Assembly: GCF_040126305.1 (NCBI RefSeq)
Contig: NZ_CP149510.1
Span: 1,995,001 to 2,059,000 of the forward strand
Source: Pararhizobium sp. A13
GTDB taxonomy: Bacteria; Pseudomonadota; Alphaproteobacteria; Rhizobiales; Rhizobiaceae
DNA: 64,000 nucleotides
Direction of reading: 5' to 3'
Shown here: one piece after another, positions 37,444-45,701 of the stretch
How the letters are laid out: every line of letters starts with the position of its first letter
Numbering within the stretch: the stretch's first letter is position 1
Notes under the pieces: model-generated
Told to the model about the DNA's origin: nothing
Databases searched by the model: none
What the model saw: the letters and a program-made list of their open reading frames with translations, nothing else
Made by a program: the position numbers and the translations under genes

Positions 37444-38076
37444 TCAGGCTCCGTAAACCGCGTCATACGCCTTGATCGTTGCCTGCGCCCGCTTGCCGAC
37501 CTCGGTGGCGTCCATGCCGGCCTTGTAGAGGCTGGAGCCGAGGCCGAAGCTCTTCACGCCAATCTTGGCGTAGTCGGCGAAATTGGCTTCCGAAACGCCG
37601 CCGACGGCGGCGATTTCAAGTTCCGGCGGCAGCACGGCGCGGATCGCCGAAATACCCGAGGGACCGAGCACGCTGGCGGGGAAAAACTTGAGGCCTGTCG
37701 CCCCGGCATGGGCCGCCGCCAGCGCTTCGGTCGGTGTGAAGACGCCGGGCATGGTGACCATGCCGCGGGCGGCTGCGAGCGCGATCACGTCCGTTTCGAC
37801 GTTGGGGCTCACCATCAGCTTGCCGCCGACGCCGTCGAGCCGCTCGACCTGTTCCGTGGTCAGCACCGTGCCGGCGCCGATCAGACAGCCCGCCGGGGCC
37901 ATTTTCACGGCGATCTCGATCGACCGGAACGGGTCCGGCGAGTTGAGAGGGATTTCGATGGCCGTGAAACCGGTGCCGATCAAGGCGCCGACGACACCCT
38001 GCGTTTCCTCCGGCCTCAGCCCGCGCAGGATGGCGATCAGTGGATATTTCATCGGCGGGAAGGGGATGCGGTGCAT
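37444..38076 (-). CDS. dgoA: 2-dehydro-3-deoxy-6-phosphogalactonate aldolase
   Basis: A 210-residue class I aldolase of the KDPG/KDPGal family. It has PLIAILRGLRPEE, GFTAIEIPLNSPDP with the catalytic Glu, GAGTVLT, the Schiff-base Lys in ATGLKFFPASVLG, and AVGGVSEANF. DgoA cleaves KDPGal to pyruvate and glyceraldehyde 3-phosphate. ATG 38076, with AAGAGAC before it, gives the normal family length; an ORF opening at 38277 would add 67 foreign residues inside dgoK. It lies 13 bases after dgoK. Confidence 0.92.
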   Translation of the reverse strand: MHRIPFPPMKYPLIAILRGLRPEETQGVVGALIGTGFTAIEIPLNSPDPFRSIEIAVKMAPAGCLIGAGTVLTTEQVERLDGVGGKLMVSPNVETDVIALAAARGMVTMPGVFTPTEALAAAHAGATGLKFFPASVLGPSGISAIRAVLPPELEIAAVGGVSEANFADYAKIGVKSFGLGSSLYKAGMDATEVGKRAQATIKAYDAVYGA

Positions 38077-38089
38077 AATGTCTCTTTCT

Positions 38090-39007
38090 TCAGGCAGGCC
38101 AGATGGCGTTGGCCGCGGCGGCAAGGCCATGGCGAACGGCTTCATCGGCATCGATGATGACGGGTTGGAGGTCGAGGGCCGACAGCGCTGATTGGTAAAG
38201 GCCCGCGAGCGCGCCGGAAGCGACAAGACAGACGCCGCTCCCCGGTTTGGCGGTCGAGCGCGCGCCGGCAATTTCAAGGCCGATCAAAGTGCCGGACAGC
38301 CGCGCCTTGGCGGCCTGTGCGGTCAAGCCGTGCAGCAACTGGCCACTGCGCACCGTAAACACCAGATTGGTGGCAAGAGCCGGGCTTTTCGCAGCTTTTG
38401 CGACTGCGCCCAGAAAGACGGGATCGTCGGCCTCAAAGGAGCCGCCATCCGCAACCGCGTGGCTGAGGATCGAATGTTTGGCGATGATATCGAACAGTTC
38501 GCCGGTCATGAAGGTCGAGAAGCCATCGACGATCCCGCCGGTGACGCGCACCCATTTGCTGTGCGTGCCGGGCATGCAGACGAGATGGCTGCCGCTTCCG
38601 AGCCGCGATATGGCGCCGAGCAGTTGCGTTTCCTCGCCGCGCATGACATCGGGCACTGCCTCGCTGCGCTGGGCAAGACCGGGCAGAATGCGGATATCGC
38701 GATTGGCGTCGGTCACCGTGACCGCCGCCTTGACGATGCCGGTCAAGGGCGCGGGCGTGTCGAGGTAGCCCGCCTCGACCCAGCCCTGACGCGCGCCGGC
38801 CATGCCGCAGATGACCACCGGCAGATGCGGCGGTGCCGAAGCCGCGGCGAGATGCGTTTCGAGAATCGGCGAGAAGCCGGTCTTTGCCGCCGTCGTCATG
38901 CCTTCGCCGCTGCGGCGTTCGGCAAGGACTTCGCCGCTTTCGCTGACGATCCACAGGCGGAAGCTCGATGTCCCCCAGTCCACCGCGGCATAGGATGCTG
39001 CCGTCAT
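38090..39007 (-). CDS. dgoK: 2-dehydro-3-deoxygalactonokinase
   Basis: A 305-residue sugar-acid kinase. It starts AAVDWGTSSFRLWIV, the phosphate-binding loop of the ASKHA fold in DgoK proteins, and has MPGTHSKWVRV, FMTGELFDIIAKHSIL and VASGALAGLYQSAL. It phosphorylates 2-keto-3-deoxygalactonate with ATP, feeding DgoA. Its ATG shares one base with the stop of the upstream SDR gene (TAATG), indicating translational coupling. Confidence 0.93.
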   Translation of the reverse strand: MTAASYAAVDWGTSSFRLWIVSESGEVLAERRSGEGMTTAAKTGFSPILETHLAAASAPPHLPVVICGMAGARQGWVEAGYLDTPAPLTGIVKAAVTVTDANRDIRILPGLAQRSEAVPDVMRGEETQLLGAISRLGSGSHLVCMPGTHSKWVRVTGGIVDGFSTFMTGELFDIIAKHSILSHAVADGGSFEADDPVFLGAVAKAAKSPALATNLVFTVRSGQLLHGLTAQAAKARLSGTLIGLEIAGARSTAKPGSGVCLVASGALAGLYQSALSALDLQPVIIDADEAVRHGLAAAANAIWPA

Positions 39008-39777
39008 TAAAATACGCCTCCGTCAATGATCATCGTCTGTGCCGTCATCCGCGCCGAGCAGTCGGAGGCGAGATAGAGGCAGGGCCCAACCATATCCTCC
39101 GCAACGAGCGTGTGCTTCAGGCATTGTTTTTCCAGCATGCCGGCAATCGCGGCATCATCCAGCCAGAGCTTCTTCTGCCGCTCGGTCACCACCATACCGG
39201 GCAGCACCGCGTTGACGCGGATCTCCTCCGGGCCGAGCTTGCCGGCAAGCGACTTGGTCAGGCCGACGATGCCGGCCTTGGCGGCCGCATAGGTCGGGAT
39301 ATCGCCCATGTTGAGCATGAAGGCGATCGAGGAGAAATTGATGATCGAACCGCCGCCGGCCCGTCGCATATGCGGCACTGCAGCCTGGCTCATGAAGAAG
39401 ACGTGCCGCAGATTGACGGCCAGGCTTTCATCCCAGCTTGCTTCCGTCACCTCCTCCAGCAACTGCCGGTCATCGCGCGCGGCATTGTTGACGAGGACGC
39501 TGAGGGAACCGACCGCTTCAGCGGCTCTGTCGACAACGGAAGCGAGAGACTGTGCGTCCCGAAGATCGGCCTGAATGAAAACCGGAGCACGCGCGACAGC
39601 CGGGGCGAGACGGTCAACCAAGGCGTTGCTCGCCGTGTCGGCGATGTCGATGAAGACCACCCGCGCCCCTTGCCGGGCAAAGCCCTCGACGAGGGCAGCG
39701 CCGATGCCCGAGCCGCCGCCGGTGATCAGAACGCCACGACCTTTGAGGTCGTGAAACTGTGCGGCTGGCAAGGCCAT
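39007..39777 (-). CDS. SDR-family sugar dehydrogenase (probable D-galactose 1-dehydrogenase)
   Basis: A 256-residue classical short-chain dehydrogenase. It has the cofactor motif LITGGGSGIG, then NNAA, the catalytic Ser in NFSSIAF and the YxxxK pair in TYAAAKAG, and ends with AQTMIIDGG. As first gene of an operon with lactonase, dehydratase, kinase and aldolase it should oxidise D-galactose or a related sugar (D-fucose, L-arabinose) to the lactone. ATG 39777 has GGGAGAG eight bases upstream; an ORF start at 39834 lacks this. Confidence 0.85.
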   Translation of the reverse strand: MALPAAQFHDLKGRGVLITGGGSGIGAALVEGFARQGARVVFIDIADTASNALVDRLAPAVARAPVFIQADLRDAQSLASVVDRAAEAVGSLSVLVNNAARDDRQLLEEVTEASWDESLAVNLRHVFFMSQAAVPHMRRAGGGSIINFSSIAFMLNMGDIPTYAAAKAGIVGLTKSLAGKLGPEEIRVNAVLPGMVVTERQKKLWLDDAAIAGMLEKQCLKHTLVAEDMVGPCLYLASDCSARMTAQTMIIDGGVF

Positions 39778-39835
39778 CGTGTTTCGCTCTCCCTGATGCG
39801 AGCATTCCGAAAACCGGCTTGCAATTGCATCCATA

Positions 39836-39856
39836 TAGTTCCATTATGTGGAACTA
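39836..39856. promoter_or_regulatory. Palindromic operator for the IclR regulator
   Basis: TAGTTCCA-TTATG-TGGAACTA is a perfect 8-bp dyad with a 5-base spacer. It lies in the 165-base divergent spacer between the sugar dehydrogenase gene and iclR. A further half-like TTTGGAATTAT follows at 39867-39877. IclR-family operators are palindromes of this type, and the position allows control of both directions. Confidence 0.6.
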
Positions 39857-39942
39857 GCTCTTATTATTTGGAATTATCGCGCCGCGGCTGAGCGCTTGTC
39901 AAGATCGCGTCGGCGGCGAACCGGTGAAACGAAACGGAAATC

Positions 39943-40749
39943 ATGGATCGCGAAGGCCTCTCCTCTCCTCCAGGGACTGAGAATAGCGGCACCGGTACGC
40001 TGGGCAAGGCTCTTTCCGTGCTTGAAATCGTGGTGACGTCGGACAGGCCGCTCCGGTTCAGCGAAATCCTCGCCTTGTCGGACCAGCCGCGCGGGACCCT
40101 GCATCGCCAGCTCTCGCATCTGGTCGAGGAGGGACTTCTCGTCCAGGGGCGCGACCTCTGCTACGAGCCGGGCCTGCGGCTCTTGAAATTCGCCTACCGG
40201 TCTTGGTCGAAGAATCAGTTCCGGGCGGTCGCGGCGCCGCATCTGCGCAAGCTGCACGAAGAAACCGGCGAGACCGTTCATTTGGGCGTCCTGCGCGGCA
40301 CGGAAATCATCTATGTCGACAAGGTCGAGAGCCGCCAGACGGTTCGGATGGAATCTCAGATCGGCAATGCATCACCCGTTTATTGCACTGGGCTTGGTAA
40401 GGCGGCGCTCTCCGTGCTGCCGCAAGACCGCCTCGCAGAGACGCTCGGCAAACTGACATTCCATCGCTTTACCGCCAATACACATCTTTCCGTTGCTTCC
40501 TTGAAACGTGATCTGGACGAGGCGCGACTGCGAGGCTATGCCTTCGATCGTGAAGAACATGAAACGGAAATTCGCTGTGTTGCCGCTCCGATTCACGATG
40601 CCGGTTTCGATCTCGTCGCCGGCATTTCCGTGACGGGGCCGGCTTACCGGGTGACGATGGAACAGCTTGAGATCTGGGCCCATCCTGTCCGCCAGGCGGC
40701 GATGGCGATTGGTGAGGATGTGGAGGTTCGTCTGGGACCGGGACGATAG
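39943..40749 (+). CDS. IclR-family regulator of the sugar operon
   Basis: A 268-residue IclR-type protein. The N-terminal winged helix spans about residues 18-80 (GKALSVLEIVVTSDRPLRFSEIL, then PRGTLHRQLSHLVEEGLL). An effector-binding GAF-like domain follows (GETVHLGVLRGTEIIYVDKVES, YCTGLGKAALS, FDREEHETEIRCVAAPI). It is divergent from the dgo-type operon and probably represses it until the sugar acid or lactone binds. Its own promoter shares the spacer and operator. Confidence 0.9.
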   Translation: MDREGLSSPPGTENSGTGTLGKALSVLEIVVTSDRPLRFSEILALSDQPRGTLHRQLSHLVEEGLLVQGRDLCYEPGLRLLKFAYRSWSKNQFRAVAAPHLRKLHEETGETVHLGVLRGTEIIYVDKVESRQTVRMESQIGNASPVYCTGLGKAALSVLPQDRLAETLGKLTFHRFTANTHLSVASLKRDLDEARLRGYAFDREEHETEIRCVAAPIHDAGFDLVAGISVTGPAYRVTMEQLEIWAHPVRQAAMAIGEDVEVRLGPGR

Positions 40750-40965
40750 TTGAATATGCTTCCACGGTTAAATTAGGCAAACCGGCTGGACGCAGGGAAA
40801 GCGGAGTTGTAGCTTCAACTATCAGATTCGGTGCCTGCTGACGTTCGATTTGCCGCTTCGACAATGGCTTCGCCGGAATCAACCGGTAAACGAAAAGATC
40901 TCAGCGGCATCGAAACGGTTTCTTGCGAACGTCGAGCCAATGGCTGCGAGTCTGGAAGAGTGAAA

Positions 40966-41706
40966 ATGGTCGATTTCAGGGGACATCTGTCATCCATCGC
41001 GCTTTCCGCCGATCCGCGGATTGCTAAAACCATGACACGGGGAGCTGATATTCGTCAGGCGCTGGAGCAGGTCACGGACGCTTACGGATTTCACCGTTTC
41101 GTTGTCATGGTCGTTCCGGCCAAGGGCTCCCGCAGCCTGTCGGACTCGGTGGTCATGACCAATTGGCCGAAGGATTTCCTGGTCAGCTACGATGCTGCCA
41201 GTCTGATGGCCGGCAGTCCGGTCATAGAACGGCTGCGCCGCAGCACCATTCCATTCACCTATGATACGACCCTGGAGTCCCGTCGGCGCCCGGACGGCAA
41301 GGGCAGTGCCGTGTTGTCTCTGTTCGAACGCGGCCGTTTGCGACGCGGCGTGTATATCCCGGTTCACGATGTGCGCGGAACCTGCGGCGCCGTCGGTTTC
41401 GGCGGCGATCGAGACGTGGTCAATTCCGGTGAACTGAAAGAACTGACCTTCGTCGCGGCTTATCTGTTCAGCCGCCTCAGCGAAATAGGGGAAATCCGCA
41501 ACCGGGCACCCGGAGGCTTGTCGCGCCGCGAGATCGAATGCCTGCACTGGGCAGCGGCTGGCAAGACCACCACGGAAATGGCAAAAATTCTGGATCTCTC
41601 CGAATATACCGTCAATCACTATCTAAGCCGTGCAACCCGCAAGCTTGATTCCGTCAATCGTGTGCAGACCGTGGCGAAGGCGATACGCGCCGGACTGATC
41701 AATTGA
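40966..41706 (+). CDS. LuxR-type regulator, solo 1 of a tandem pair
   Basis: A 246-residue LuxR-like protein: an N-terminal autoinducer-binding-type domain, then the HTH LSRREIECLHWAAAGKTTTEMAKIL. In TNWPKDFLVSYDAAS...GSPVI the positions equivalent to TraR W57, Y61, D70 and P71 are Phe, Tyr, Ser and Pro. The Asp that holds the acyl-homoserine lactone amide is therefore absent. No luxI-like synthase lies nearby. The HTH is close to that of the next gene. ATG 40966 follows GGAAGAG; the longer ORF from 40831 is less likely. VisN/VisR-like motility regulators are a possible relation. Confidence 0.82.
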   Translation: MVDFRGHLSSIALSADPRIAKTMTRGADIRQALEQVTDAYGFHRFVVMVVPAKGSRSLSDSVVMTNWPKDFLVSYDAASLMAGSPVIERLRRSTIPFTYDTTLESRRRPDGKGSAVLSLFERGRLRRGVYIPVHDVRGTCGAVGFGGDRDVVNSGELKELTFVAAYLFSRLSEIGEIRNRAPGGLSRREIECLHWAAAGKTTTEMAKILDLSEYTVNHYLSRATRKLDSVNRVQTVAKAIRAGLIN

Positions 41707-41826
41707 GAAACCCTATATGTATATGGATACGAGCAGGAAAACCGGCATGGTGAATGGCATGGACGACAGGGGAGGCGCAAGACCGGTTGCCACGCAATGC
41801 ACGCGACGATGCGGCGGAGACTGTGA

Positions 41827-42582
41827 ATGCGCGATACTCTGATGGCAGAATCGATGGAAAAGGAGCCGCCGCGCGGCGGTGATTTCGCGTCCGAGATTGC
41901 TGCGCTGGAAACGCAGTTCGACGTTATCCGCTATATGAAGAGAACGACCCAGGCTTTCGGCTTCAAGACGTTCCTCGTCTGCATGGTGCCAACCTTCGAT
42001 GCGGAGAAACTGGCCAACGCATCCATCCTGTCGAATATGCCGGCAGAGTTGATAAGCAAGTACGACAGCATCTCCGTCCTCAAGCACTCAACAGGAATCC
42101 GCCGGTTGCGCGAAACCACGACGCCGTTCCAACTGACGGTCGAGGAGTGGGAGAACGAAACCGGTAGGCCAGCGCAGACAAACGAATATATTGCGATGCT
42201 GCGGGAAAACGGGATCTTCCAGGCCAATTATTTCCCGGTTCACGACGCCGACGGCAGCCGCGCCACTGTCATCTGGATGGGAAAACGCATCGATCTGCCG
42301 ATGACGGCGATGATGGAACTGCAGATGATCGCGATCCATGTCTATAACCGTCTGACGGAGATCGGTTCGTTCTGGAAGGATCCCAGCGTCGCCCTGTCGG
42401 AGCGCGAGATCCAATGTCTCAATTGGACGGCAGCAGGCAAAACCAGCTCCGAGATTGCCGGAATCCTCGGATTGTCGGAGCACACCGTTAATCATTATCT
42501 CAACCATGTCAGCAAGAAGCTCGATGCGGTCAACCGTACCCAGGCCGTCGTCAAGGCGATGAAGAAGGGCTACATCAGTTGA
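41827..42582 (+). CDS. LuxR-type regulator, solo 2 of a tandem pair
   Basis: A 251-residue protein homologous to its upstream neighbour along its length. Its HTH is LSEREIQCLNWTAAGKTSSEIAGIL followed by SEHTVNHYL, and the ligand domain has NMPAELISKYDSIS. At TraR positions 57, 61, 70 and 71 it has Leu, Tyr, Ser and Thr, so it too lacks the key Asp. The pair is separated by 120 bases and is followed by a chemoreceptor gene. A heterodimer controlling motility or chemotaxis would fit the arrangement, but this is inference. Confidence 0.82.
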   Translation: MRDTLMAESMEKEPPRGGDFASEIAALETQFDVIRYMKRTTQAFGFKTFLVCMVPTFDAEKLANASILSNMPAELISKYDSISVLKHSTGIRRLRETTTPFQLTVEEWENETGRPAQTNEYIAMLRENGIFQANYFPVHDADGSRATVIWMGKRIDLPMTAMMELQMIAIHVYNRLTEIGSFWKDPSVALSEREIQCLNWTAAGKTSSEIAGILGLSEHTVNHYLNHVSKKLDAVNRTQAVVKAMKKGYIS

Positions 42583-42897
42583 GCCTTTGCAGTCGGTGTC
42601 CTGGCACCCGCCGGTTAAACAAAAGCGGCGAACCCTCAGTATTTTAGATGATCTTTAAGTTTTGCGGCGCACCTTTGTTTCTGGTGAAATGATTTCACTG
42701 GGATGCTATTGAGTAATGCCGCGATCGGCACCGATCCCGCCGGTCTTATTCAGCACTTGAAATCTGGCAACGGCCGCTCTGCTGAAGTATCCGCAGAGCT
42801 GTTGCTGAATTCGCATCCTTCGCACCTTTTCCCAAAGATGACATTTGCGACGCCACAACCGCGAGGCCTCCGCCCGCTGCGCATTTGAGGATACGTG
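42583..42897. other. Intergenic region before the chemoreceptor gene
   Basis: About 315 bases. It holds a 61-codon ORF (42703-42888) with no family likeness and a TGGCAC at 42602 with no matching -12 box. No convincing promoter or RNA was found. TGAGG at 42886-42890 serves as the ribosome-binding site of the chemoreceptor. Confidence 0.4.
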
Positions 42898-45273
42898 ATG
42901 CTGTTCAAGACTGCGACCTCCAGAAATATCTTCTCCATCGTCGCGACAGGCCTTTGCGCCACCGTCGTCACTGCTGGCATGCTGTTCTGGATATCCTACG
43001 CGGAAGTGAAGCGCCGCAGCGTCGATGAGATGAATGCCGCAGCCGCGCTGACCGCCGCCGACCTCAAGGGGCAGATTTCTCAAGGGTTGCAGCTGGTCCG
43101 CACCTTTCAGAGCGTTTTTAACGGGCTAGAGACAGCCGGCGCCGCGAACCGCACGTCTGCCGACGCGATGCTGAAGAAGGCGCTCGAGGACAATTCCTTT
43201 GCGCTTGGCGTCTGGAGCGGCTGGGAGCCCAACGCCTTCGACGGCAAGGACGCCGAATTCGTCAACAAGCCCGGCCACGACGCGACCGGCCGTTACGTGC
43301 CCTACTGGGTGCGCTCAGGCGACAAGATCATCGTGACGGCGTTGACCGACTACGACAAGCCCGGCCCCGGCGACTATTACCAGCTGCCCTTCAAGTCGCA
43401 GAAGATGGTGGTGATCGAACCCTACCTCTATGCCGTCGATGGCAAGGATGTATTGATGACCACGCTGGTCGGTCCCGTCACCGTTGGTGGCAAGCCGCTC
43501 GGTGTCACCGGCATCGACATCGCCCTCGACAGCCTGACATCGAAACTCGCCGACATGAAGCCTCTCGGCGACGGCAATGTCGCGCTGGTATCCCAGGGCG
43601 GTAGTTTCCTCAGCCACGTCAATGCCGCCAATCTTGGCAAGGCGTTCAAGGACAGCAGTGTCGATGCTAGCGCCTGGCAGCAGTTGATCGACAATCCCGG
43701 CAGGCCGGTCGATACGGTCGGCGAAGACGGCACCGATTTCCTGTCGATCGCCGTTCCCGTGCAACTCCTGCCCGATACCGCCTGGTACGCCGTCGTTTCG
43801 GTGCCGAAAGCGACCGTCTTTGCCTATCTGACCCAAATGGCCTGGATTTCCGTCAGCATCATTGCTGTCGCCTCGTTGCTTCTCGTCCTCCTCGGCGTTT
43901 TGATCTCCAATCGCTTCCGCCTCCGCCTCGAAGCCATCGTCAACGCGACCGGCGAAATTGCCCGCGGCAACACCGGCATCGTGATTGCCGATGCAGACAG
44001 CAACGACGAGATTGGCGGCATGGCCCGCTCGCTTGCCATCCTGCGCGATGCTTCGATCGACAAGCAGCGCCTTGAAGTCGAGGCAACGCAGACCCGTGCG
44101 CTGGGCGAGGAAGAGCGCCAGCGCCGCGTCGCCGAAACGCAAGAAAACGAGCGTCAGATGCGTTTTGCCGTCAGCGAACTCGGCACCGGGCTGCAGCGGC
44201 TGGCCGATGGCGACGTGACCTTCCGGCTGCTGACGCCGTTCATCGGTTCACTCGACGCCCTGCGCGACGACTTCAACAGTTCGATGAGCACCTTGCAGGA
44301 GACACTGCAGTCAGTCGGCAACAACGCCCTCGGCATACGGGCCGGTTCGGCCGAAATCCGGTCCTCGGCGGACGACCTTGCCAAGCGCACGGAACAGCAG
44401 GCGGCATCCGTCGAGCAGACGGCGGCAGCTCTCGACGAGATCACGGCCTCGGTGAAGGATTCGACGATTCGGGCCGAAGAAGCGGGCCAGCTGGTTGCCA
44501 AGGCAAGGTCCGGCGCGCAGACCTCGAGCGCCGTCGTCAAGAATGCCATCGATGCCGTCGGCCAGATCGAAAGCTCGTCGCAGGAGATCAGCAGCATTAT
44601 CGGCGTCATCGACGAGATCGCCTTCCAGACCAATCTGCTCGCCCTCAATGCCGGCGTCGAGGCGGCTCGGGCCGGCGACGCAGGCAAGGGCTTTGCCGTG
44701 GTTGCCCAGGAAGTACGGGAACTTGCCCAGCGCTCGGCCAATGCCGCCAAGGAAATCAAGACGCTGATTTCGAAGTCGGGCAACCAGGTCAAGACCGGTG
44801 TCGAACTGGTCGGCCAGGCCGGCAAGGCGCTGGAGGCGATCGTGCACGAGGTTGATGAGATCAACTTGCGCGTCTCCTCGATCGTCGAGGCCGCCCGCGA
44901 GCAGTCGATCGGGCTCAAAGACATCAACCGCGCCGTCAACGTCATGGACCAGGGAACGCAGCAGAATGCGGCCATGGTGGAGGAATCGACCGCCGCCAGC
45001 CATACGCTCGCTGCCGAGGCGGCGGCGCTGACGGCGCTGCTTGCCAACTTCAAGCTCGGGGAGGTGCCTGCCGCTGCCGTCCGTCATGCACCGCCACCGC
45101 CGGCTCCACGCAGCATCGCAATGTCGCGGGCAACGGTGCGGGCGGCGTCCACGACGACCCCGGCGGTGCAGTCTCCCGCACGCTCCCTTGGCCAGAAGCT
45201 CGCCGGTGCATTCCAGGCACATGGCGGCGCAGCCGCGCCAGCCCCGGCCAATGACGGTTGGGACGAATTTTAA
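42898..45273 (+). CDS. Methyl-accepting chemotaxis protein with Cache-type sensor
   Basis: A 791-residue chemoreceptor. TM1 is at about residues 10-32. A periplasmic Cache-like sensor fills about 35-300 ([16 protein letters not shown], then [12 protein letters not shown]). TM2 at about 308-332 precedes a HAMP region. The signalling hairpin tip has [23 protein letters not shown]. The protein ends GWDEF, which fits the xWxxF tether for CheR/CheB binding. The ligand is unknown; Cache sensors commonly bind amino or organic acids. ATG 42898 is preferred to the adjacent GTG 42895 because TGAGG lies seven bases away. Confidence 0.94.
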   Translation: MLFKTATSRNIFSIVATGLCATVVTAGMLFWISYAEVKRRSVDEMNAAAALTAADLKGQISQGLQLVRTFQSVFNGLETAGAANRTSADAMLKKALEDNSFALGVWSGWEPNAFDGKDAEFVNKPGHDATGRYVPYWVRSGDKIIVTALTDYDKPGPGDYYQLPFKSQKMVVIEPYLYAVDGKDVLMTTLVGPVTVGGKPLGVTGIDIALDSLTSKLADMKPLGDGNVALVSQGGSFLSHVNAANLGKAFKDSSVDASAWQQLIDNPGRPVDTVGEDGTDFLSIAVPVQLLPDTAWYAVVSVPKATVFAYLTQMAWISVSIIAVASLLLVLLGVLISNRFRLRLEAIVNATGEIARGNTGIVIADADSNDEIGGMARSLAILRDASIDKQRLEVEATQTRALGEEERQRRVAETQENERQMRFAVSELGTGLQRLADGDVTFRLLTPFIGSLDALRDDFNSSMSTLQETLQSVGNNALGIRAGSAEIRSSADDLAKRTEQQAASVEQTAAALDEITASVKDSTIRAEEAGQLVAKARSGAQTSSAVVKNAIDAVGQIESSSQEISSIIGVIDEIAFQTNLLALNAGVEAARAGDAGKGFAVVAQEVRELAQRSANAAKEIKTLISKSGNQVKTGVELVGQAGKALEAIVHEVDEINLRVSSIVEAAREQSIGLKDINRAVNVMDQGTQQNAAMVEESTAASHTLAAEAAALTALLANFKLGEVPAAAVRHAPPPPAPRSIAMSRATVRAASTTTPAVQSPARSLGQKLAGAFQAHGGAAAPAPANDGWDEF

Positions 45274-45276
45274 CGG

Positions 45277-45310
45277 GGACAAGGGCATCTCTTAGCAGAT
45301 GCCCTTGTCC
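45277..45310 (+). terminator. Strong hairpin after the chemoreceptor gene
   Basis: GGACAAGGGCATCT-CTTAGC-AGATGCCCTTGTCC is a perfect 14-bp stem starting four bases after the stop codon. No long T tract follows (TAAAATTC), yet the stability and position make it the likely transcript end. Confidence 0.65.
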
Positions 45311-45426
45311 TAAAATTCAGCAATCCGGCATCGACGCAACGCAATTGCACAATAACTATGCGCCCCCGATGCTGCACTGCGACAATGCTGGTCTCGAACC
45401 CTTGTATTTCAAGGGCTTTCCCAAAC

Positions 45427-45442
45427 TGGCACGGTTCCTGCT
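45427..45442 (+). promoter_or_regulatory. Predicted sigma-54 (RpoN) promoter
   Basis: TGGCACG-GTTC-CTGCT fits the -24/-12 consensus TGGCACG-N4-TTGCW with one change (C for T at the first -12 base) and exact GG-to-GC spacing. Transcription would begin near 45453. It lies 260 bases before the apbC start. Confidence 0.55.
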
Positions 45443-45452
45443 TGGTAGAAAG

Positions 45453-45577
45453 CAGGTCCAGAGGGGACTGCAATAATAAAACTGCGCCCATGAAGGTCGC
45501 GACAAACAAGGCCGCTTTCAGCCCAAGGTGATCCCGGATGTACGGACACCACACGGCCGGAAGCGGCCTTTGCTTTT
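45453..45577 (+). ncRNA. Putative sigma-54-dependent short RNA or leader
   Basis: A predicted transcript of about 125 bases runs from the sigma-54 promoter to GGCCG-GAAG-CGGCC followed by TTTGCTTTT, an intrinsic-terminator-like structure at 45555-45577. AAGGCCGCTT (45508-45517) can also pair perfectly with AAGCGGCCTT (45561-45570). The terminator stem therefore has a competing long-range partner. It may be an independent sRNA or an attenuated leader of apbC. No ORF above about 20 codons with a good start is evident within it. Confidence 0.35.
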
Positions 45578-45701
45578 GCAGCTTGTTTTTCTCAATGACC
45601 GCATTGGCGAAACACCCGCGCTCGATTATCTAAGTGTCACGCAAGACGGTGGAAAACAGGCAGCAGGCAAACCAGCCGCGCGGCCGGCGGGAGTGAATGA
45701 C

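Noticed and set aside
42602..42620. TGGCAC resembling a sigma-54 -24 box before the chemoreceptor
   Set aside because: No GC at the required -12 distance; the following bases are CCGGTTAA.
42703..42888. 61-codon ORF upstream of the chemoreceptor
   Set aside because: No ribosome-binding site or family pattern; composition like untranslated leader. Kept only as part of the intergenic note.
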